NCBI RefSeq assembly: GCF_000499845.2
Contig: NC_023756.2
Span: 3,125,332 to 3,189,331, forward strand
Direction of reading: 5' to 3'
Length of the DNA stretch: 64,000 bases
DNA from: Phaseolus vulgaris
Lineage: Eukaryota; Streptophyta; Magnoliopsida; Fabales; Fabaceae
The notes below the pieces were generated by a model that was given only the letters and a program-made list of their open reading frames with translations, was not told the DNA's origin and ran no database searches. Positions 24,176 to 36,940 of the stretch are shown one piece after another (position 1 is the first letter of the stretch; every line of letters begins with the position of its first letter). A program made the translations under genes and the position numbers.

Positions 24176-24561
24176 TTAATCTCTGCAAATGCTTCCTGCA
24201 CCATATCAATTTCAACATGCACCTAACCTGTTATTGAAAATGATAAAAATACCTTATAAAACGACGAAAATAACCTTGAAAGAAGAATGGTGTAAATAAA
24301 AATTACTTCCAGAACCTTTTATTTGGAAATATTCTGAATTTAGATATTCGGAATACATTTTTGAATTTCGAATTTTTTTATCTAGAATACATTTTTAATT
24401 TTGTGTTCCGGATTTTTTTGTCCATAATGTATTTTTTTTATTTTTGAATTATATTTACTATTTGTATTTTTAAATTCGGAATAAGGGTAATTTTGAAAAT
24501 TTTGAAAAATAATAGGGTGCAGGTTAGAATTCATATGGTGCAGGAAGAAATTTTAATCTCT
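24176..24561. mobile_element. Short MULE-type MITE with 9-bp target duplication
   Basis: The element is 24185-24552, with TTAATCTCT outside each end (24176-24184 and 24553-24561). Ends are GCAAATGCTTCCTGCACC and, reversed, AATTTCTTCCTGCACC. The inner motif ATATCAATTTCAAC is shared with the copy at 2024-2341. It is non-coding. It lies only about 100 bp from another family member, at 23642. Confidence 0.82.
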
Positions 24562-25044
24562 CTGTTAAACTCAAACCCTAGAGAAAATTTTGATCCAATT
24601 AGATTGTTTGTATAACAAGTTTTACAATACTTTCTAATTTTTATTTTAACAATAATGATCTTTTTAGTTTCTATAATGTTTGTCTGTTATTTGTTTTAAT
24701 TATACCTGTCATTAGCTACAGCATATTTTACATTCCTCAAAATGTTTCGATTTTGTTTTTATGTCCATGTGAATTATAATGATTTTTCTTTGTAATTATT
24801 GTATAAATAATAATTTTTTCAATCACTACTTTTATGTATATGAAATATAATGATTTGTTTAAAATTTATTTTCTATTTTTACTTTCAAACTCAAAACCTC
24901 CATTTCTTTTATTATCCTCGTTAATTGAATAAATGAGATAATCTCTGTTACTTCTGTGTTATCGACCCTACCAAATACTTTCATCAATTTATTTTATAAG
25001 AAGAATAGAAAATTTTGTTGGTTTAATACTCATATAAAATCTAT

Positions 25045-25250
25045 GAATATAAAGTAATTAGTAACTAAAATCTTAATATCTAATTAGATATTAATTTAGA
25101 AACTAATTTGTAAATTTTATAAATAATAGAAACTACTTTAGATACCAATAATTTTTTTAGTCTTTAAAATAATATCTAATTTAATTATTATAGTGACTAA
25201 TTATTTTTTGTCTTTAAAATTGATTTCTATTTAGTGATTTTCTTGTAGTG
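25045..25250. mobile_element. Truncated fold-back CACTA-type MITE
   Basis: Only the right half remains. It ends at 25250 with TGATTTTCTTGTAGTG, the complement of the consensus CACTACAAGAAAATCA. Confidence 0.7.
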
Positions 25251-27139
25251 TAGGTTATGGGTAGTCAAATATAAAAACACTCGCACTAAAATTTACCAAA
25301 AGGATTTAAACTCATACTTGCATACATTGCAAGTACGAGACATCTAAATATTTATTGAAATACGAAGTTAGTGTAGTCTATGCACGTATCGTCTAATGTT
25401 TTTATTAGTGTTAGACATAGGAAAAGACAATACATTGTTGTATAGTTTTTTCAAACGACACACTTGCATCTTACATGATCTATTATTTTTATAAGTGCAT
25501 CGTCTTACAAACGAAGCACGACCATGTTTTATACTTAGTTGTAACACTCAATCAAAATCTTAGAGTAATGGAATTTTGCCTTAACTTTGTTAACTTTATC
25601 AGATCGAAACCCAAAAATCTCTATCATTGGATCAATTAGTATCATGTTTACAGTTCCAACAACTTCGACACATGTTAATCCATTTTATACTATATCGGTG
25701 TATATATTTCTTAAAAAAGTGGTGTAATCAAGACGTTGAAATTTTGTAGATACATATATGTAAACAACTATAAATATCTATCTTATGAAAAAATGTAAAT
25801 GTACATATTTATTTCTAGAGATCAAGGTTCTTAGAATAAATAATTGTGAATTTAAATTATTGCTTGAGAGGTAAACTTGAAAAAGACACAGGTCATCTAT
25901 TAGACGATTAAGTTTATAACTATTTTATGACCTTATAACAAGAAAGAACCTTTCGTTTGACACAAATAAATTTGTTACCTTAATATGATATATATTAATC
26001 TCATTTTATGAGGAGAATATTTTGTAATATATATGCATTTTATATTTGTGGACATGACAATAAATTTTTAATTTAATAATTGGTATCAAAATCAAAATCA
26101 TGAGTTCGTTCGGTAATGAATGTCAAATAGGTTAAGTTACAATAAAAAAGTTGATTTCCTAGAACGTTCATAAAGAAAAAGGACTAAAAGATCCTGAGTC
26201 TTTGTGAAAGGTATTGAAAAAGATATATTCAAATCTTTTTATTGACTAGAGATGTATATGTTTATAAATATCTTCTTATAAGTTAATTTTACGTGATTAG
26301 TTTTAAATTCTAGAATGATATTATAGTTAATCATAAATTATTCATTTATATCATTTTATGTTTCAATCTCTTTTATATACATGAAAGAGACTTATTTGAA
26401 TTTTTTTTATATTAAAACCCTACATTGATTAAAAATAGCATTAATGCATTTATTATTATATCTTTAAAAAAACTCATTCATATTTTTCTTTGCATAAATA
26501 AAGTGTGTAAAGAAATAAAAATGAAAATAATAAAGACATAAAATTATACAAATGGATTGATATAAACTTAAATAATGATAATGATGAATGAAAATGAGCT
26601 TATTTATGTGTCAATTGCAATACTTTTTTTTTATAAATTACTATACACTCAATATTTAAAGGTCAATCCAAATAGTTAGTTTAATAAATTCATTAGACCC
26701 ACTTATATTATAAAATCGAGATGACTACAAATAATGTGTGTAAGATCACAAGAAAACTCGTGTTAAACTACCTTTTACAACTCTTTTCAAAATCATGTTA
26801 GAAGCAGACAAATACATTCATTTGACTTTCTTTACAACATTGTCTTTTGTACTTTTGTTTTTACACCACTCATGTGTAGGAGGTTATAAAGTTCATCTTT
26901 TCTTTCTTCTAGATAAAACCATGATTATTAAGCTATATACACCTAGTAACATATTTTTCTTAAAATAACATAGATTAAAGTAATAAGACATTTAATAATA
27001 CATAGAAAGTATTATTTTTTTTTTATAAAGATATCACATTTTTGTGTCTTATTAAACTACACTCGGAAATCTATCATCACAGATACGCTTACCAGGTTTT
27101 TCTTATTCGAATTGATGTGTTGAATTGTTGGTTTGCATG
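25251..27139. other. Intergenic AT-rich DNA
   Basis: No gene seen and no repeat named with confidence. Confidence 0.55.
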
Positions 27140-27400
27140 AAATTCATTAAAAAACTTTGGGTGTGGGGCTTGTGGAAGTTTGACGTTTGACGTTTGTGGA
27201 GTAGTTGTGTGTTTTGTAGACATGTGTTTGAGAGTACATGCTACGATATAGTAGTTTTTTTTGTAGATTATGCTGGTTTATTTGATTGAGAAGCTTATCT
27301 CCCGAATGTAAGGAGCTTTAGCTATATTTTCTTTTATAAGGGTTGAGACACCCCTGAAATATTTTTATTATTTATTCTCTTTATTAATAAAAAAATCATC
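27140..27400 (+). mobile_element. LINE 3' end fragment
   Basis: It ends with GGGTTGAGACACCCCTGAAA, an AT-rich tail and TTATTAATAAAAAAA. The same arrangement (a hairpin GGG...CCC, 'GAAGTATC', then a GCTGATAAAAAA-like tail) recurs at 49570 and 50630 and is typical of plant L1-type LINE 3' ends. It is 5'-truncated with no readable protein. Confidence 0.5.
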
Positions 27401-27834
27401 ATCAAAATTTAATACAAATTAGATTTATTTTAAAATTATAATTTTTTATAATATTTATGGTAGACAATAGACCTCCTCACATGAAAAATATTATTAAAGA
27501 ACAAAAACATGGAGACCAAATTAAATCCAACCATAAAGAAATAAAAAAAAAAATCTTTTTTAAAAGAAATTAAACAAAACTGAATAAACAGAGTTGAAAC
27601 TTATTATAAATAAAAAAACTAATTAGTTTTTTTTATCATCAATTAAACTAATTACTATATATCAAATTACTTCAAATATTCTATTCTAGTTGATCATGCA
27701 TATTCTTATGAAAGGAATGTCCCTTCTACTTTATCTTTGGCTTCAGAGAATGTGCAAGGTTTGATGTTGATCAAATAAAGAACTCCTTGCTTCAACTTTT
27801 TATATTTTTCACCAAAATTCTTTCTTTTTCTGTT

Positions 27835-27990
27835 TTTTAATAATAATTTTTTTTATACCAAATAATTGTTGTTACTTGAGGTCTTTTTTATTTTTTAATA
27901 ATAATTTTTCATAATAAATAATTGTTATTACAACAAATGATTGTTGTTACTTGAGGTGTGAACCTAGTATAATAATAAATAACTTGAAAG
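27835..27990 (+). repeat. Dispersed repeat of unknown class (copy 1)
   Basis: It contains TTTTTTAATAATAATTTTTT and GATTGTTGTTACTTGAGGTG, shared with 43711-43955 (same strand) and 47765-47950 (opposite strand). The sequence here includes an internal duplication of the TGTTGTTACTTGAGGT word. Confidence 0.6.
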
Positions 27991-28611
27991 CTTTACCCAA
28001 TCAAACTCGTATTATTCTACAACTGCTAATATAAGTGCTTTAAGCTTTGAAAGAAAAAAAAAAAAAAAAACTCCTTTACTTGGTTTCACATTTTTTAAAG
28101 GTTTTTTTTCACCTCTTTCTAAAAATTCTAGACAATTCATTACTCTCTTTTTTATTTATACCCTTATCTTTCATCTAAGTTTTAATTAATTTACATATAT
28201 GTATTTAATTAAAATTAAGAAAAAATATTATATTTGTTTTTGGATTTTCCAAAACAAATCTTAAATATGCTCCTTTTTTTTTATCATCGCTCAAGTCCTT
28301 TCATATAACCTGAATTGTACTTATTTAGGGTTCATATATTTCTAATTTTTGTTATAAACACTTTCAGACAAAAAAAAATAAACTAAATTTCTTCATGAAA
28401 TAAAATAAACTTATGCACAACATAAAAAGAAATAGATAGGTCCTAGGAGAAAATATCCATAAATTAACTTGTATGACCTAATTTTAATTTACAGAAAATT
28501 CCATTTCATTTTATTTTTCTTTTCTAGAAGGAGGGTTGTGGAGAAATTTATCCAAACATAATACTAGAACAAATTTATACATAAATACTTATAAAAAATT
28601 AAAATTAATTT

Positions 28612-28850
28612 ATGTTTTTTTTATCAGCAATAAAAAAATCAATAAATGGGAACCACTTTAGGGTGGTCCAACCCTTTTACAAGCTCACATAAAATTTAAC
28701 TCCTAACTCGACACCTAAAACCGCCGGACAAATGACCAACCAAACCAAGCGCTAACTATCTTTACCAAATCAGCCGTATACAGGCCAAATGATCCAGAAC
28801 CCAATAGGGATAGGAAAAATAAACTTCGCGGTACTTTGCAGCAATCCAAG
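28612..28850 (-). mobile_element. LINE 3' end fragment (minus strand)
   Basis: Read on the minus strand it ends GCTGATAAAAAAA. Before that come a GGGTTGGACCACCC-type hairpin and relatively GC-rich sequence, standing out from the AT-rich surroundings. No intact protein. Confidence 0.5.
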
Positions 28851-29687
28851 ACCACACAAAAAATTAAAATTAATTTATGTATAAATCTGTTTCTACAAGT
28901 TTTCTCATATTATTTTGTTTTCTTAACTTTATACAAAAAGTTTATCCTAGCAAAACTTAAAAAGAAAAATGTGACAATGGCTTCAGAACTCAAAATGTGT
29001 CAATGGCTAATCAACCAATAATTTATGTTCTATTCACAGGCACGTTTCTTCTCATGCTGGTTTTGTAAAAATTGGACTTACATGAATATTAACCTTTCCT
29101 TTTCTTATTTGTCGGCAGAAACCACACTCAATATTGCAAAATTATATATTTTTGGAGTATATATTGGGAGGTGTCAAATCATATCCATATAACTTTTATA
29201 TATGTTACATAATTAAATATGTTTCTATTTAATTACAGTATTTTTTTTTATAATAAAAGATGTATTTTATTAATTTTAGTTGTTCTTTGAGATGTTTCGA
29301 ATTTTAACTAGTATTATTTAATTTTTAAAATTTGTAAATTTATGATTAATAAGTTTATAACCAAATTTTTAGATAAGTTACATTCTTCTTTTAATAACTA
29401 ATTAATATAGATAGTCATTCAACCTTGAGTTGAGTAGTGTGAAAAAGACTAAATATTTTTCTGAAAGTTCTTACACTCTTTAAGAGTCACGTTGATTTAG
29501 GCGTTTGGACACGAAATGTCGTGTTTCCTCATCTTTAACAGTTATTTTTCGATACGCTCTTACTTTATTACACAATTAAAATTTCAATCGACGTATTCAA
29601 TGAATTTTTCATACTATCAACTTCATTTTATAACTGAGACAAACTGTAGCTTTATTCTAAAAGCATTTTGAGGAGAATGGTTAACCT

Positions 29688-29935
29688 CAGTTTGATCTAA
29701 GACTCAGCTCTAACAATGCTAATGCTAGTTGTTCGAATGGTCCACCTTAATTCGGTCTAGGTTAGACTCTAGCCACTCTAAAGTTGTTAAGTAGAATGAC
29801 CAACTTTAGTTCAATATAAAGTTGAATTCTAGTTAAGTTAGAGTCGTTCAATTGAATACATTTGTTCAATCTATAAGGTCAGACTTTAACTGAGCTAGAG
29901 TTCGTTTAATGGTCAACTATGAGTTGCTAAAACCT
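29688..29935. repeat. Degenerate tandem repeat, about 60-bp period
   Basis: Four poorly conserved units have the pattern TTCGGTCTAGGTTAGACTCT, then AGCTAGAGTTGTT, AAT and GACCAAC-TTAG. They start at about 29688, 29749, 29809 and 29868. Confidence 0.5.
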
Positions 29936-30205
29936 TGGTAATTATAATCAGATACCAATTTAAAAATTAGTTTATAAATTTTATTTATAATAGAAACTAA
30001 TGTTAAATTTAAAATTTAAACCATTGGTAGTTAAAATTTTGATAATTAATTAGATTTTAATTTAAAAACTATTCATCAATAATAGAAATTAATTTAAAAA
30101 TTAATAGTTTTTGTAGTTTTTAAAATAGTTTTTAATTTAATCAATATAATAATTAATATTTTTTATCTTTAAAATTAGTTTTTATTTAATAAATTTTTTT
30201 TTTTG
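29936..30205. mobile_element. Decayed fold-back CACTA-type MITE
   Basis: It has recognisable TCAGATACCAATTT, AATAGAAACTAAT and TTTTTATTTAATAAATTTT blocks of the family. Both ends have been lost. Confidence 0.55.
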
Positions 30206-32608
30206 ATTTGTTTATGATTAATTAATACTCAATCATTAATTTTTAATTTAAAAAAAACATAAAAAAGTGTTTTTTTTTCCTATGAGTACTTTTTTATGAA
30301 TAAAAATGAGACTAATTGTGGCCATTAAAACTCATTTGAAAGGATATATGAATGTCCATTGCCGCCACATGAGGAAAAAAGTGATGTTTATTTTTTCAAT
30401 ATTTTTTCACACTGCATAATCCAAACATTGGGGAAAATGTTTCAAGGTTGATTGATTGGTGGCATCATTTTTTAACATTATCAATGAAAATATATTGGTC
30501 ACATCAAAATAGCAACTGAGATTTTATATTTTACGTAATATTTTTCAATTATGTTTTGGAACTTAAAACATAAAAACCAATTCCAAGATATTTTTGTCAA
30601 AATGAGATGCAAAAGAAAGTAGGTTATATTAACTCAACATTTCTCCATCATTAAGCACTATTATATGAATAATTTATTTATTTAAACTATGGTATTTTGA
30701 GGCTCATATTTCTTCTTTCACATGCTCAAAGATTCACCAATCTAATTTTTTTTGCTTGCTTAAAAATAATTAAATTTAAGAAATAAAAGCTAATATTTTT
30801 TCATTCAAAATAAGTTAAATCAAACACAAATTATTGACTCTTCCACTATTACTCATACTACTTCCTATAGAGTTTCATCAACAAGAACAAAGGACAAAAG
30901 GTGCAAATCCTTAATTAACAAAAGGACAAAATAATAATGTTATAAGGTTAGTTTTAGAACAAAGAGAAGGAGACAAGTTGATAACTCTACACATTAAACA
31001 AAACCTAGTGTGGTACTCAACATGTCTAATTAAAGAAAATTAACAATTAAACACACATGAACTTTTGTACAAAAATATGATTTGTATAATACTATCCAAA
31101 ATCATGTTAATTATAGGCAAAAGTAAACTTGAGCACGCTTCCTTGAGTAACCACTTTTTTTCTGAATTTTTTAACCTTTAACTCATAAAACCAAGACACT
31201 TTTGGGTTTGTCTCTTGGCTTGTTGTCACTTTCTGAATACAAAATTTAGGGTTCTCTTTCTATATTATATAGGCAACTATCCAACATTTAGATCAAATCA
31301 CTTTCATGTCAAACTCTTGCACTCTGAACTTGTTTATAATATTGTCATATTGTAGAAACTTGAACTCAACTTTGCCGACAAACTTCAAGTAATCACATAT
31401 ATCTATGCATAGTGTTCTTGTTATATTTATACATAGCCTCCATTAACAAATATTTTTTTAAGAAAAATTTAGCATAGCCTCCACTTATCATAATAAGTCA
31501 TCAAAGTACAACCCTAATAAACCCAACAAAGGACAAAACCTAATTATTCCACAAAATAATATAATTTAGAATAATCTTATATTGTTATTCCAATATGTTA
31601 AAGATTGTGTGTATGCTAAGTTTATTCATTTTTATAACAATTACTTAAAAAAGTATATATTAATTATGATATTTCATGATTGAGATTGATGTAAAAAAAA
31701 ATTCACTAACTGTACTTATACATGAAACTATAACTTTTATGTCTTAAAAATATGGATCTTGTCTTGTGTCCCAAGAGCATTCATTAATAATTTTTTTTTC
31801 ATAATAAGATTCTTCACATGAATTAAGAAAAACAATTAATGAATATAAAATTTATTAGAGCAATTTTACTAAATAACTCGTTATTTTTATGGCTAAAAAT
31901 AAATAAAAAATAATATATTTTTTTGGGTAAATTAGAAAACAGTTAATATATTTTATTGAAAACTAAAATACATAAATTAATTTAGTTTTTTCAAAACACT
32001 AAAATTGCAGTTATTTTGAGATAAAGATAGTATATATGTAAGGAAATTTTTCTTTTGATAATTATGAAAAGGCACTTAAAAAAATTATAAAAAAAAGTAG
32101 TTTCTCACATCTTAATAATTTTTTTTTCTCTCTTTTTAACTCAGCTTAGCCTATGCTTAGGAAAATATCAGTCTCTATTGCTCTAACTGTTAATTAAAAT
32201 AACCAAGAACAAACCAAAAACTCTAGCAGCACTAATGACAATAACCTTATTTCACTATCTAGATTAAATATCACACCATGTCTTCAATATTAATTAACCA
32301 AGTTCTTACACATAAAAAAAAAAGACTAAAATAAACTTAACAAACAATAGATTTTGGCCATGTATAAACGTGGCATGCATATATTAAAATATAGCACTAT
32401 GGCCATAATACAGAGTCCTTAATTTTGATTATTACAAAAACTTAAAATTACAAGTGCACCATTCCTGCCATATAGTATAATATTGGAAGGACACAACTCA
32501 AACTGCACTCTATGGCACCTAATTAAGAAGAAGAAACTAACACACTCTTATATATCTCCTTGAATATAGAGGAAAATTAGATCATTACCTGCTTATTAAT
32601 TATGATTA
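30206..32608. other. Intergenic AT-rich DNA, 3' flank of the PRE gene
   Basis: No gene recognised. The last few hundred bases (to 32608) lie downstream of the minus-strand PRE gene and should include its 3' UTR. Confidence 0.55.
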
Positions 32609-33494
32609 CTAGTTAATTAGGCTCCTAATTATAGCAGCTTCAGGACTATCAGCATCAATTGTGGCCAACAACTGAGACAGTCTTTCACTCAAGTCATCCA
32701 CTTCTCTGTGTAAGCTTCTGATGTAGTTACAGGTCTCTTGTAGGACCTTAGATGCTGATACCTGCAAACCATAAGTCAGTGTCTCAATTACCTATAGTCC
32801 CTTTCTTTTCTCTCTATTTATACAAACACATAAAGGACTCTGATACCATTCACTCATTCATATATATTTCACAACAAACCACTTCACACATTATAACTAT
32901 CATTATCTTATATTATTAACATATATACAACAATCATCTGACACATAAGAACTAAGAATCTTGCTTGTGATTGCAAAATGTATCAACTGATGAGTGAGAA
33001 GGAAGAAGCAGATCACTGAGCCAAATGTTGATTACTGATATACGCTTAAGCCAGATAATTTTATCTGATAAAAGTGTTTTATGATTAAATTTTTAAATAT
33101 ATATGTATATATTGTAAAATATATGTGATTTTTTTTCTTTTCTTCTGTTCAGTGAATGATATGTATCTTTATGTACGATGCAATCCTACTGAGAGGCCAT
33201 ACAGGAACTTTGGTTTCACGAATTGGTCCAAATTAACCACATGATTGTTACACTGCACAGAGCTTTTTTCTTTTTGAAGTCTCTTTCTTTCTTGGGTTCT
33301 GTGTTACTGTTATTAATCTTTAACAATTATATATTTTCAAAACTATACATATATATATTTGTACCATCGAGTCAATGTGAACCCTTTGACGATTCTAGGG
33401 ATCTGCATAAGATTTGGAGCTGTTGGTAACTTTTCCCTTAATATATGGTCAATTTCTGACTATATTCTTTGACCACTTAAAATTATCATTATTC

Positions 33495-33543
<49 letters not shown>

Positions 33544-34215
33544 GCCATTGATAGTCCAGAAGATGTCATATAGCAACAAACAAAAAATGGCAAAATACCA
33601 TTCCATTGCATCGATTTTCTCTTATTGTGGCTTCATCTTCTATGTGTAATTATATATGCAAATACATAGCTGCTTCAGCCCACGTGAAACTATGTATAAT
33701 ATAGTTATATTATTCATTTATTTAGCACTTTTTACGACATCTTTTCATCTTCTTTACCTCTCTCTTCATTGTAAAAACAATACTTTATACGTACAAAATA
33801 TCCATTGTTAAAACTATTTACCTATATATGGCCTAAACAATGTTAAGGAAAGTGAAAGCTCTTAAAATGATAATATTATTAATATCTTGACAAATAGTAT
33901 CATATAGTTAGTAGTTTTTTTTTATATATATATTTTCAGTGCAATATTTACTTATATTTAAATGACATAAACGTAATCATCATCATCATCATCATGTGTA
34001 ATATTATTATAACAGATATGTTATAGAAGTGGACACATGTTTTAATTTTGATAGACACCTAGAGAGATAAACAGAAAAGGGTTCTGAAATACCTTATCAG
34101 AGCGTCTATCACGAATCTCAGGAACAAGTTGACGCAACTTGGAAACAAGGTCGATGATTTGGTCATCTGAGATCCTTGTTGATGCAGATTGTTGCCTTGA
34201 CCTTCTGCTAGACAT
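32609..34215 (-). CDS. PRE: PRE-family atypical HLH protein (paclobutrazol-resistance type)
   Basis: Two exons: 34093-34215 (41 codons, [19 protein letters not shown]...RRSDK) and 32609-32761 (50 codons plus [23 protein letters not shown]...AAIIRSLIN). Both splice sites are consensus (AAG|GTATTT and TTTGCAG|GTA), phase 0, giving 91 aa, the normal family length. The intron is 1331 bp at the usual conserved place. The helix-loop-helix is present but the basic DNA-binding region is not. Known members act in the nucleus by sequestering inhibitory HLH partners (IBH1, PAR1, HFR1 types) and promote cell elongation downstream of gibberellin, brassinosteroid and light. The sequence is closest to the PRE1/PRE2 type by eye (DSPEAA.IRSL). 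The exact paralogue is not assigned. Confidence 0.96.
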
Positions 34216-34760
34216 GTTTTCTCTCTCTATATATATTTATATGTGTATGTATAGCTAGATAGAGCTGAATTGGTGAAATATAATTGTCTAGTAGTTAATT
34301 ATGAGCACTTGCTGCTATGTAGGTTTGAGTTGAGTTTATTAGTATGCAAAGTAGCTAGAAGTGAAGAAAGAAAGTAAAGAAGATGATGAAGAAAGGTGGG
34401 AGAGGGAATAGAAGATTGAAAATGGTTTTGGTTTGGTATGAAGGGTAAGAAATAAGAGACAAGGTATATAATATGGAGAGGGGGAGAAAGGCTATGATAT
34501 AGTAGTGTTGGGATAGAAGGGTAGGGATGCAGAAATGGAGAAAGTGATAAGAGGGATATAAAGAGAAGGAAAATCAAAGGACCACAGAGAAAGGAAGAGT
34601 GAAAGATGGAGAAAGAAATAAAGGGGGGGAGAGAGAGTACAATAACATAGATAGACAGTGATGTTGGATGAGAAGAAAACAATTGCATTGGGAAGGCAGT
34701 GTCCAAAACTTGGTGTTTAATTAAAATGAAGAGTAAGAGAGAAAAGAGAGAGAGAGATTA
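34216..34760 (-). promoter_or_regulatory. CT-rich leader/promoter region of the PRE gene
   Basis: Read on the minus strand, the 500 bp upstream of the start codon are strongly pyrimidine-rich. A TATTATATACC TATA-like box lies at about 34463-34473 and another AT stretch at 34228-34245. CT-rich leaders are common in plant genes. A long open frame here (34299-34706) is a by-product of the low complexity. Confidence 0.4.
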
Positions 34761-36033
34761 GGTTTCTTCTTCTGTTTGTGTTCCCATATTGGGGTTGGGG
34801 TTCAAGTGGGTTAAGAAGAGTGTGTTTGTTTTTAAGCTAACAAAGTGGGCCATTATGTACATGTCTCTATAAGCAGGACCATGTGATCATAGGAAACTCA
34901 TCCTCTTCAATTCAAGGGATACCCTTTAAAATTGACCTTGCTAATCACACACTTCCAAGTAATTGTACCCCTAAACCTCTACCATCTTCAACACTCATCG
35001 CTCCAATGTTTCAGGCTTCTCAGTCAAACCCAAACCAGTACTGTAAGCTAGTAGCCACCTAGCTCCAACAACAATGCTTCACTTTCCCACATGGCATCCA
35101 ACAATTGGTCAACACCCCCATGTTCATTCAAACAAAAACAAACTGCATTAATTTTCTCACTTCCATCTCAACCAAATTCATGGATGATGCTTCATTATTA
35201 TTCTTCCATCTCATCTTAATGTCCCTAATTACCACACCACACTCATAATTATAATAGCTTTCATCTTAAACATAACTATGTAACTACTAGACGGTTAACA
35301 CCTCAAATAACCTCAATCATGCAGCAAGTTTAACTAAAATGATTTCTGCAGATTTCTAGAATGCATAAAGGGAAGTAAAATAGGTGGAAATAATCGATGG
35401 AAGACATTCATAACTTGTTATCCAAGTATAAGAATGAAAAAATGGCATTGAATTGTGTGAAAAGTGAGTCTAGAATCGAAGAGGATAAATGTTGATGCTG
35501 TAGGTTGTGTTAATGAGTGGTGTTGGATGAATTAATTATCCCTCTTAGGACACAACAGAACTACGTGAGGGGAAGGTAGCTAGGGCCAATAGATTGAGAG
35601 TGAGGGCATGAAAGTGATCACATGTCATTTCCATGGGTCACTGGACATGCCACGTGGCATGTGTCTTGAGAGCCAGTACCTATATAATGAAGGAAAAGAG
35701 GTTTCCCAAATCAAGCAGAGATTGGGAATTTCACACTTTTATCAAGCACCACCACGTGCAGCTATACAAATTGGAGACCCCTCCTTGGACACTTGAGGGG
35801 ACCTCTTCCTTTGTTAATCCTCCTGTCTCTGTTGTGTACCAATACCAAAACAACCTCTCTTCATACTCCAAAACTTACAACAACATTACCATTTCAACCC
35901 ACTAAATCTTCTAACTAGCTTTTTTTTCCAAATACATTGTTTTTTTCGATTATGGAGAAAATCATAACCTACCTATCTATTATATGTAATATACTTCCAA
36001 CATTATTACGAACGTCGAGAGTAAGTTCGAAAA
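34761..36033. other. Upstream intergenic DNA of the PRE gene
   Basis: Less AT-rich than most of the window. It contains CACGTG-like words (CCACGTGG at about 35650, CCACGTGC at about 35751) that could be regulatory, but no gene is recognised. Confidence 0.4.
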
Positions 36034-36170
36034 TGGCTCTGATATCATATTACGAAGTGGACTTTAGACCTAACTCAACTACATAAAACTAGTTCAATGA
36101 AGTGAGATTTGCACCCACTTATATACTATGAATTGTCCTCATCTCTAGTCGATGTGGGATCTTCATCAAA
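36034..36170 (-). mobile_element. TRIM-like LTR with primer-binding site
   Basis: Read on the minus strand: an LTR-like segment (36170 to about 36050) with GATCCCACATCGACTAGAGA, AGTGGGTGCAAATCTCAC and GGTCTAAAGTCCACTTCG. It is followed by TATGATATCAGAGCCATTT, a slightly mutated TGGTATCAGAGC site complementary to initiator tRNA-Met. This is a widespread small legume LTR repeat. The second LTR is missing here. Confidence 0.7.
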
Positions 36171-36940
36171 CATCTTTATAATGTTACAATTTTATTTATT
36201 TATTTTGTTCTGATAAAGAATATACTTCTTAGGTTAGGTTATTTTGTTGGTGATAAAAAAAGTTCTTTTCATCTAATCTAGGTGGGGATTTATTTCAATT
36301 ACAATTGGGTAATTTTTTTTTTACTGTGTAAACCCTAAAAAAAGAAAATATACAATTCTAATTGTGTTAGGCTGTGTGTGTTGATTTTTATGCATAAAAG
36401 AAAGCTCACAATGATTTTTAGCCAACAACAGGCAATTCGGCCAGATTAGTATTATATATATTTTAGGTCACTGATTAAGTCCTTTTGATCCCCACTTAAT
36501 CAAAGTCAATTAACTTCATTTCCAACCCTCAACTCCCATATCCAAAGTGAGGTCCATAGAGAATAAAATGACCATAACTAATGTTTCCTACCTACTATAT
36601 TAAATTATTAATCAACCTAGGTCCAAATAGCCTACATAACGGAATGTTCAAGAGATGATTAATTTTGTTGGATTAATTAATTTACAGAAGATGTAATTTA
36701 TTTAAGTAGTTGCAGCAAATTATTATTTTAATTCCTATACATACATAGTTTAAAACATCTCATTTTAGTTATGTAGGCATAAGTTTTATATAGCTTCTTC
36801 ATTGATCATTGATCGTACTAGATCCAATAAAATGGGTTGAATTTAAAATTTATATTCATTTTAACTAAATCAAATTTATTTGGATTTTTACAAATCCATT
36901 TAAAAGATTAAATCCATCACAATCTAAACACGGACTGATT

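Noticed and set aside
34299..34706. 135-codon minus-strand open frame, Leu/Ser/Phe/Pro-rich
   Set aside because: It arises from the CT-rich leader/promoter of the PRE gene, with no domain and low complexity. Not supported as a protein.
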